The position numbers were made by a program, and so were the translations under genes. From SVFI01 sp045643145 (GTDB taxonomy: Bacteria; Bacillota; Clostridia; Lachnospirales; Lachnospiraceae), in NCBI GenBank assembly GCA_045643145.1, contig JAZUKG010000010.1, positions 1-11,046 on the forward strand: a stretch of 11,046 nucleotides of DNA, given 5' to 3'. The notes beneath the pieces were generated by a model. It saw only the letters and a program-made list of their open reading frames with translations. It did not search any database and was not told the origin of the DNA. Of the stretch, positions 6,531 to 11,046 are shown one piece after another; the stretch's first letter is position 1, and each line of letters opens with the position of its first letter.

Positions 6531-8720
6531 CTACATACTCTTTCTTTCGCTGATTTCTGCCATCTTGGCTTCGGACAAACGAGTATCTCCATGTACTCTC
6601 GAATATGCTAAATATCCGTTCATTCGATCAATCTTTGTCAGATTGCGGCTTCCGCACTTTGGACAAACATCCATTTCCAGTTCCTGATGTCCGCAGTCAT
6701 CACAATATGCCAGTGACATATTTACACCTTCATAAAAGCCCATATCCATAGCTCTGTGAATCAGTGTCTTGATTGCCTCTAAATTATAATCAATCGGATA
6801 TTTTACATACTGAATCTTTCCGCCGTTTGAAAGCTCCCAGAAACGATATTCCAAATCCTGCTTTTCAATCGGGGTAATATCTTCTGTTACATGACAGTGG
6901 AAGCTGTTGGAAACATAATCCTTGTCAGAAACACCTTCTACAATACCGTATTTTGCTCTGAACTGTTTTACCTGTAAACCACAAAGGTTTTCAGCAGGAG
7001 TTCCGTAGATTGCATATAAATTGCCGTCTTCTTCCTTGAACTCATTTACCTTCTGATTAATGTGTTCCAGAACTTCCAGGGCAAATGCTCCGTCTTCTAC
7101 TAAAGACTTGCCGTTGTAGAGCTCCTGAAGCTCATTAAAAGCAGTAATACCAAAAGAAGCGGTTGCACTCTTTAAGATTGGTTTGATCTTGTCATGAAGC
7201 TCTAAATTACCGCCCAGAAATCCGCCTTCACAATAAGCCAAAGGATTGGTGCTGGCTCTCATTTCTCCTAAATATGCATAGGTTCTGATGTGAAGCTGAC
7301 GAATTAAATTCAAATAATAATCCAGTACTTCGTAAAAATCTTTACTTTCCTGACGTGATTTTGCCAAAATCATCGGCAAATGAAGCGAAACAGCTCCGAT
7401 ATTAAAACGACCCACAAATACAGGTGAATCCTGATCGTCTGCCGGATGCATACCACCCTTTTCATACCAAGGTGAAAGGAAGGCTCTGCAGCCCATAGGT
7501 GAAATAACCTTGCCATACTGTTTATACATGCTGGCAATATAGCCTTTTCCGGTCAAAGAAAGCCAATCCGGATACATAGTCTTGGCAGAGCATTTTACAC
7601 CTGCTTCAAATACGTCCTCAAGCGGCTTACCCGGTCCGTGAAGATTTTCATCATAAAGGAATACAATCTTAGGGAATAAAACAGGTTTCTTGTGTTCTTT
7701 CTTTCCCTGACCTCTTCTTCTGACATTTAATAAAGAAATGGTAGCCAGTTTTGCAAATCTTCCGGTTCCGATACCGGCTGTTACTGTGATGAAAGGATAA
7801 TCGCCACGGCTACTTGCTACTGTATTAAACTTGTATTCCCATCCCTGGAAGCCCTGTTCAAATTCTTTGACTACATCTGCATAAGCCTCTGCTTCTGCAG
7901 TTTCCTTATCAATACCTAAACGTTTATATTTTTTGATATTTTTTTCATAAGATTTAATCGCATACGGCTCCAAAATCTTGTCAACCTCAGGAACTGTAAA
8001 TCCGCCGTACTGCTGAGAAGCTGCTGATAAAACAATATCTCCGATTACATCAAACGCAACATCCAATGTCTTTGGCTCGTTATACCAGATATTTCCCATT
8101 TCAAATCCGCCGCTCAGTACGTGTGCCACGTCAAATAAACAGCAGTTCATGGTATCTCTTCTGGCAGACATATCATGTACATAGATATATCCGTCTCTGC
8201 AGGCCTGAATCTCTTCTGTTGTCATAAAGAATTTCTGATATAATTCCTTGTTAAACTGATTAAAGATCAAGCTTCTCTTGGTAGATACCAAAGCAGAGTC
8301 TGTGTTGGCATTTTCCTTGTCACCAACATACATGATAGACTGACTCTTCTTATATACATCATCCATCATCTGAACAAAATCCTGCTTGTAATTACGATAA
8401 TCACGATAAGATTTTGCTACGATAGGTTTTACATCCTCTAATGCAGATTCTACAATATTGTGCATAATAGGAATCGGAACCTCGGTAGTATCCAGGCTGT
8501 CCACCTTTTCTACAACATATTGACAGATATGTTCTTTTTCCTCATCTGTAAATTTTGTTAATGCTCTATATGCTGATTTACCAACAGCATCAATAACCTT
8601 CTGTACATTGAAGGTTTCAAGGCTTCCATCTTTTTTAACGACCTTAACATCCTTTTTAGGTACAAAAATCTTGCCTAAATTCTTTTCGTTTTGATCCTTT
8701 TCAAGTACTTCGTTTCCCAC
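6531..8720 (-). CDS. nrdD: Anaerobic (class III) ribonucleoside-triphosphate reductase
   Basis: NrdD reduces ribonucleoside triphosphates to dNTPs for DNA synthesis without oxygen. The 729-residue protein has an ATP-cone regulatory domain at about 25-115 (VKKDGSLETFNVQKVIDAV at 28-46) that senses ATP/dATP. The catalytic barrel includes MNCCLFDVAHVLSGG with Cys193/194, and SPMGCRAFL, whose Cys411 is the likely thiyl-radical residue. A zinc site is formed by Cys673, Cys676, Cys686 and Cys689. The glycyl-radical loop is RMNGYLAYSR with Gly702, 27 residues from the end. The start is GTG at 8720, with GAGG 7 bases upstream; no ATG nearby is better placed. It forms an operon with nrdG. Its upstream region carries a strong promoter, two NrdR-like boxes and an additional dyad, listed separately. 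The protein looks intact. Confidence 0.97.
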   Translation of the reverse strand: MGNEVLEKDQNEKNLGKIFVPKKDVKVVKKDGSLETFNVQKVIDAVGKSAYRALTKFTDEEKEHICQYVVEKVDSLDTTEVPIPIMHNIVESALEDVKPIVAKSYRDYRNYKQDFVQMMDDVYKKSQSIMYVGDKENANTDSALVSTKRSLIFNQFNKELYQKFFMTTEEIQACRDGYIYVHDMSARRDTMNCCLFDVAHVLSGGFEMGNIWYNEPKTLDVAFDVIGDIVLSAASQQYGGFTVPEVDKILEPYAIKSYEKNIKKYKRLGIDKETAEAEAYADVVKEFEQGFQGWEYKFNTVASSRGDYPFITVTAGIGTGRFAKLATISLLNVRRRGQGKKEHKKPVLFPKIVFLYDENLHGPGKPLEDVFEAGVKCSAKTMYPDWLSLTGKGYIASMYKQYGKVISPMGCRAFLSPWYEKGGMHPADDQDSPVFVGRFNIGAVSLHLPMILAKSRQESKDFYEVLDYYLNLIRQLHIRTYAYLGEMRASTNPLAYCEGGFLGGNLELHDKIKPILKSATASFGITAFNELQELYNGKSLVEDGAFALEVLEHINQKVNEFKEEDGNLYAIYGTPAENLCGLQVKQFRAKYGIVEGVSDKDYVSNSFHCHVTEDITPIEKQDLEYRFWELSNGGKIQYVKYPIDYNLEAIKTLIHRAMDMGFYEGVNMSLAYCDDCGHQELEMDVCPKCGSRNLTKIDRMNGYLAYSRVHGDTRLSEAKMAEISERKSM

Positions 8721-8771
8721 TTTACTACCTCAATCCTTATAAATAACTAAAAAATGACACATCCCTGTAGT

Positions 8772-8787
8772 TAACAATATTCTGTTT
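8772..8787. promoter_or_regulatory. NrdR-box-like site, start-proximal copy
   Basis: TAACAATATTCTGTTT partly matches the published NrdR box (acaCwAtATnTwGtgt), including CAATAT and TG. It lies exactly 32 bp from the second box at 8804-8819, the three-helical-turn spacing that paired NrdR sites show in other bacteria. It is embedded in a wider inverted repeat, GTTAACA (8770-8776) with TGTTAAC (8791-8797). The spacing is what makes the call credible; the box alone is weak. Confidence 0.55.
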
Positions 8788-8803
8788 TTATGTTAACGCA
8801 CAA

Positions 8804-8819
8804 ACACAACATCTTGTGG
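8804..8819. promoter_or_regulatory. NrdR-box-like site, promoter-proximal copy
   Basis: ACACAACATCTTGTGG matches the NrdR box acaCwAtATnTwGtgt at 14 of 16 positions if the free position is counted. It lies just downstream of the expected transcription start (about 8825) of nrdD. NrdR is an ATP-cone repressor that shuts ribonucleotide reductase genes when dATP is high. The nrdR gene is not in this window. Confidence 0.7.
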
Positions 8820-8831
8820 TGTCAGTTCCTT

Positions 8832-8860
8832 AGTATAAAAGATGACACCCAAAGTGTCAA
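8832..8860 (-). promoter_or_regulatory. Sigma-A promoter of nrdDG
   Basis: On the minus strand, a perfect TTGACA (8855-8860) and TATACT (8832-8837) are separated by 17 bases. The transcription start would be near 8825, leaving a leader of about 105 bases before the GTG start. This is the best promoter match in the window. Confidence 0.85.
8843..8859. promoter_or_regulatory. TGACAC/GTGTCA dyad over the nrdD -35 region
   Basis: TGACACCCAAAGTGTCA has 6-bp perfect arms around a 5-base centre and covers most of the -35 hexamer plus the adjoining spacer. Further copies of the half-site are GTGTCA at 8819-8824 and TGACAC at 8755-8760. A protein bound here would block RNA polymerase. The sequence does not fit the NrdR box, so a second regulator is possible. 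Part of the match is forced by the TTGACA hexamer itself. Confidence 0.45.
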
Positions 8861-8886
8861 CGAATCGGCTTAGAAAAAAAGTAACA

Positions 8887-8928
8887 AAAAAAGAGCCAAT
8901 TCTTTGTAGTAAATTAAGGCTCTTTTTT
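8887..8928 (-). terminator. Terminator of the HAD-WYL operon
   Basis: AAAAAAGAGCC (8887-8897) pairs perfectly with GGCTCTTTTTT (8918-8928) around a 20-base loop that can partly pair further. On the minus strand it is followed by a run of seven T. It lies 84 bases after the WYL gene stop and shields the nrdDG promoter. The T-run on the other side makes it formally bidirectional. Confidence 0.85.
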
Positions 8929-9011
8929 CCGTATTTTATCTTGACAAATCCATAATAGATTCGAAACCCTTGAAAACAGTGGATTTGACGCATTTTTATT
9001 GACTAGGTCGG

Positions 9012-9998
9012 TCATAGCATTTTATATATTCTGTCTAAATGCCTACGGTACTCCTCCAATATATAGTCCGGCCCTGACAACAATATCTTGGGGGCTACAC
9101 CGGTAAGCCACCCAAAAAATTGTGGAGAAACCGTGACATTGACTCTCGCCATATACCTTCCGTCTTCTGCTTCTCTGATATAAATATCTTTTCCAAAGCG
9201 ATCAAACAGAATATTGCAGGCATTTGCCTCCAGCTTCAGACTCACAGTCTGTTCCTGTCCTGCAAACATACCGAATTTATGCTGGGCATAGCTGGCCGGA
9301 TTCATCTCTTTGGCTACATTTTGTCCCAGTCTGGCTTCCTTTATTGTTTCCAGCTTTGCCATTTTATCTACTCGGTAATGCTTCATAATACCGGTTTCTT
9401 CATCATAGGCTACCAGATAATAGTTTTCATCTCTCCACAGCAGGAAAAACGGACTCACCTGATAAAAGGCTCCGTCTTTTCTGAAATGCATTTCCTTGTC
9501 CGGTCCCCATTCATAATACAAAAATCGAATCTGTGTATTTTCCTGCATTGCCCTGTGAATGGTATCTACATTGATAAAAATACTTTCATTGCTGTTTTTG
9601 ATTCGGTCCATTACATAAACCTGTCTGGAGAGCTGTTTTGCCTCATATGGGCTCACCAGATGCTCCAGCTTATGAATCAGCTCATTTGATTTCTTTATTG
9701 TAATAAATTTAGAAGCAATTACCGCATCTACCAAAAGCTTTAGCTCTGCCAGTTCAAAATCTCGTGAAGCCAAATAATATCCCGAACCATCCTTTGCCTT
9801 GGTTTTTAGTATATCCACTCCAAATTCACTTAATGCTTCCATATCGGAATAAATACTCTTTCTTTCGGCATGGATTTCTTCTTTTTCCAGCATCTCTATC
9901 AGTGCTGCTGTAGAAAGCGGATGCTCACTGTCACTTTGTTCATATAAAAATTTAAGTATATATAAAAGCTTTAGCTTTTGTTTTGCTGATCTTGCCAT
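9012..9998 (-). CDS. HTH-WYL domain transcriptional regulator
   Basis: The 328-residue protein has an N-terminal winged helix of about 75 residues (MARSAKQKLKLLYILKFLYE, then RKSIYSDMEALSEFGVDI as the recognition part) followed by a WYL domain with PFFLLWRDENYYLVAYDEE and KHYRVDKMAKLE. A C-terminal extension ends in EEYRRHLDRIYKML. WYL regulators bind nucleic-acid or nucleotide ligands in several known systems, some linked to DNA damage or phage defence, but many are of unknown role. ATG 9998 is chosen because GAGG lies 7 bases upstream; the in-frame ATG at 10019 lacks such a site. The start overlaps the end of the upstream HAD phosphatase gene by 28 bases, so the two are translated from one message. 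Target genes cannot be told; the nearby nrdD promoter with an unexplained dyad is only a guess. Confidence 0.9.
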   Translation of the reverse strand: MARSAKQKLKLLYILKFLYEQSDSEHPLSTAALIEMLEKEEIHAERKSIYSDMEALSEFGVDILKTKAKDGSGYYLASRDFELAELKLLVDAVIASKFITIKKSNELIHKLEHLVSPYEAKQLSRQVYVMDRIKNSNESIFINVDTIHRAMQENTQIRFLYYEWGPDKEMHFRKDGAFYQVSPFFLLWRDENYYLVAYDEETGIMKHYRVDKMAKLETIKEARLGQNVAKEMNPASYAQHKFGMFAGQEQTVSLKLEANACNILFDRFGKDIYIREAEDGRYMARVNVTVSPQFFGWLTGVAPKILLSGPDYILEEYRRHLDRIYKML

Positions 9999-10750
9999 AC
10001 AATTTCCTCTAATTGCCACAAATTTTTAATCTGATAATTGATTTTTAAATGTTCAGGTATTTCTATCTTTTCTTTTTTCGAATAAAGACAACAGTCAAGG
10101 CCTGCATTGTTTGCCCCCTGCATATCGGAAGTAAAGGAATCCCCTATTACCAGAATATCTTTTTTATCAAAAGAAACACCGCTTTTTTTCATTTTTTCAA
10201 AACAGGCTTCAAAGAATGCCGGGTCCGGCTTATCTGCTCCCATTCCTTCGGAAATATAAATATCCTCCATTACTTCTGAAAAACCGGCCAGTGTCAGTTT
10301 CTTTTGCTGCACCATAGTAATTCCGTTTGTAATGATATATTGTAAGAAACCTTCTTCTTTAAACTTTTTACATAAAGTAAAGGAATCATCAAAGTAATAA
10401 TAGACACTTCCCAGCGCTTCTTGAAAAAACAGACAAAACTCCTCAATGTCTATTTTTTCGAGACTGTGAAAATCTATCTGCTTATGTTCCAGCGTTCCTC
10501 CCGGTTTGAATTCTTGAAACAGGTCCAAAAAACGTTTGGTTCTGACCTCTTCCTTGGTCACCTCTTTCTTTTCCAAACGCTTCCAGTAGGCATCATTAAT
10601 CGCTGAATAAACAGCATGTATCTCTTCATCTGCGTCCATGCCGTAATGGGCAAATACCGTACGCAGGGCTTCCTTTTCTGAGGCAATAAAATCGGTCAGA
10701 GTATTATCAGCATCCCAAAACAGAACGGAATATCTTTTCTTTTTATCCAT
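9971..10750 (-). CDS. HAD-family phosphatase, YjjG-like (pyrimidine nucleotidase type)
   Basis: The 259-residue protein has all four HAD motifs: FWDADNTLTDF with Asp13 (nucleophile) and Asp15, ITNG with its Thr, KPDPAFFE with Lys, and VIGDSFTSDMQGA with the Asp pair. An all-alpha cap lies between motifs I and II (about 20-125). The overall pattern, including YIITNGITMVQQKKL and SEGMGADKPDPAFFE, fits the YjjG/YfnB subfamily, whose E. coli member YjjG dephosphorylates dUMP, dTMP and non-canonical pyrimidine nucleotides. Substrate here is inference. ATG 10750 is preferred, with AAGGAG 6 bases upstream; an in-frame ATG at 10783 falls inside a repeat with no ribosome binding site. The stop lies 28 bases inside the WYL regulator gene. 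The leader contains the duplicated 27-bp sequence. Confidence 0.87.
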   Translation of the reverse strand: MDKKKRYSVLFWDADNTLTDFIASEKEALRTVFAHYGMDADEEIHAVYSAINDAYWKRLEKKEVTKEEVRTKRFLDLFQEFKPGGTLEHKQIDFHSLEKIDIEEFCLFFQEALGSVYYYFDDSFTLCKKFKEEGFLQYIITNGITMVQQKKLTLAGFSEVMEDIYISEGMGADKPDPAFFEACFEKMKKSGVSFDKKDILVIGDSFTSDMQGANNAGLDCCLYSKKEKIEIPEHLKINYQIKNLWQLEEIVWQDQQNKS

Positions 10751-10764
10751 GATTTTCTCCTTAA

Positions 10765-10791
10765 TAGAACCCTCGCCATGCATAAATCAGC
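10765..10791. repeat. 27-bp direct repeat, copy 1
   Basis: This copy is identical to 10846-10872, with the two starting 81 bp apart. It includes CCCTCGCCATGCATAAATC and ends in ATCAGC, which forms a small hairpin with GCTGAT at 10795-10800. It lies between the HAD gene ribosome binding site and the second copy. Weak CCC-GCC/GGC-GGG pairing could extend the stem to about 10809. Confidence 0.85.
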
Positions 10792-10816
10792 TATGCTGAT
10801 TGGCTCGGGCTACATA

Positions 10817-10838
10817 TCAAGTTTTCACAAAAACTTGA
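10817..10838. repeat. 9-bp hairpin between the direct repeats
   Basis: TCAAGTTTT (10817-10825) pairs with AAAACTTGA (10830-10838) around a CACA loop. There is no adequate T-run after it on the minus strand, so it is not a standard terminator. Together with the ATCAGC/GCTGAT hairpin it makes the 81-bp unit look like a structured repeat element. Confidence 0.7.
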
Positions 10839-10845
10839 CACAAGT

Positions 10846-10872
10846 TAGAACCCTCGCCATGCATAAATCAGC
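10846..10872. repeat. 27-bp direct repeat, copy 2
   Basis: This is an exact duplicate of 10765-10791, but the sequence beyond it differs: it lacks the GCTGAT arm that would close the small hairpin. It lies just downstream of a candidate minus-strand promoter at 10877-10905. Confidence 0.85.
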
Positions 10873-10876
10873 CAGG

Positions 10877-10905
10877 ATAATAAAAAAACGATTGACATGC
10901 GTCAA
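10877..10905 (-). promoter_or_regulatory. Candidate promoter of the HAD-WYL operon, inside a terminator
   Basis: On the minus strand, TTGACG (10900-10905) and TATTAT (10877-10882) are separated by 17 bases. The -35 lies in the terminator stem and the -10 just after its T-run. Transcription would start near 10870 and give a leader of about 120 bases containing both 27-bp repeats. Terminators with GTCAA arms can mimic -35 elements, so this needs care. Confidence 0.45.
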
Positions 10906-10913
10906 TCGTTTTT
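10884..10913. terminator. Terminator after the membrane protein gene
   Basis: A perfect 13-bp stem (10884-10896 with 10901-10913) has an ATGC loop, an A-run on one side and a T-run on the other. It starts 4 bases past the stop codon of the truncated minus-strand gene and would end its message with seven T. Confidence 0.9.
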
Positions 10914-10916
10914 ATA

Positions 10917-11046
10917 TTAGCTGTCGATTTCTGTTTCACCTGCTAACGCACCGGCTGCTGCTTCTTTTGCATCTTTTTTCTTACGAAGAGTGATGCCGAT
11001 ACATACAGCAATGATACATAATACTACGATGAATACTAACAATAAT
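10917..11046 (-). CDS. C-terminal tail of an unidentified membrane protein, partial
   Basis: The frame enters from the right edge and ends at TAA 10917-10919, giving 42 residues. They consist of a hydrophobic membrane span (LLLVFIVVLCIIAVCIGITL), a positive stop-transfer cluster (RKKK) and a short Ala/Glu-rich cytosolic tail (DAKEAAAGALAGETEIDS). This is the usual end of an integral membrane protein such as a transporter, or of a surface protein with a C-terminal anchor. I cannot assign a family from so little. The codon choice and the strong terminator 4 bases after the stop support it as a real gene end. Confidence 0.75.
   Translation of the reverse strand, partial: LLLVFIVVLCIIAVCIGITLRKKKDAKEAAAGALAGETEIDS

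Noticed and set aside
8945..8987. 8-bp inverted repeat CAAATCCA/TGGATTTG just after the WYL gene
   Set aside because: Short arms 27 bases apart, no T-run and no promoter nearby. Probably chance in AT-rich DNA, or a minor 3' end structure.
8793..8993. 66-codon minus-strand reading frame between the WYL gene and nrdD
   Set aside because: It runs through a strong terminator, the nrdD promoter and an NrdR-like box, has no ribosome binding site and no recognisable domain.
10817..10864. 15-codon minus-strand frame MHGEGSNLCQVFVKT starting in repeat copy 2
   Set aside because: There is no ribosome binding site before it. The same MHGEGS start arises simply because the repeat is duplicated. Kept only as a possible leader peptide to remember.
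10765..10872. CRISPR array
   Set aside because: Only two repeat copies, with a 54-base hairpin-containing spacer and no cas genes in view.
10778..10993. 71-codon plus-strand frame across the repeats and the terminator
   Set aside because: It is built from the repeat sequence and the reverse of the membrane gene tail, with no ribosome binding site.

Overview
The window looks like chromosome of an anaerobic, spore-forming, low-GC Firmicute, most likely a clostridial gut relative such as a Lachnospiraceae. The signs are a GerA-type spore germination protein, an oxygen-sensitive class III ribonucleotide reductase with its radical-SAM activase, AGGAGG-like ribosome binding sites, AT-rich intergenic DNA with many hairpin terminators, and a WYL regulator of clostridial style. 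Nearly everything is on the minus strand; only the dUTPase gene is on plus. I see no phage, transposase, CRISPR array, tRNA or rRNA.

Layout. Positions 1-1410 (minus) hold a GerA-family germinant receptor subunit cut by the window edge. Divergent from it is dut (1597-2028, plus), with an 11-bp inverted repeat between them. A shared bidirectional terminator separates dut from a convergent HPr-like gene (2100-2357, minus). Its position 15 is Tyr instead of the catalytic His, but Ser46 is kept, as in Bacillus Crh. Next on the minus strand come thrH (2548-3156) and a NitT/TauT-type ABC importer made of only two polypeptides: a lipoprotein (4646-5797) and a permease-ATPase fusion (3208-4671). The importer starts from a good sigma-A promoter followed by an 18-bp palindrome.

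Then comes nrdD-nrdG (8720 down to 5998). Its promoter region carries a strong TTGACA-17-TATACT promoter, two NrdR-box-like sites exactly 32 bp apart, and a separate TGACAC/GTGTCA dyad over the -35 element. Upstream is a two-gene operon of a YjjG-like HAD phosphatase and a WYL-domain regulator, overlapping by 28 bp. Its leader contains a duplicated 27-bp sequence and small hairpins. The window ends in the C-terminal membrane tail of another minus-strand gene.

How the genes relate. dut, nrdDG and the YjjG-like phosphatase all touch deoxynucleotide supply or clean-up, but they are separate transcription units, so this may be chance. The most noteworthy observations are the Crh-like HPr homologue with its promoter-overlapping inverted repeat, the layered regulation in front of nrdD, the domain-fused ABC importer, and the repeat-containing leader of the HAD-WYL operon. 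I find no clearly new multi-gene system; most of the window is ordinary core-type sequence.
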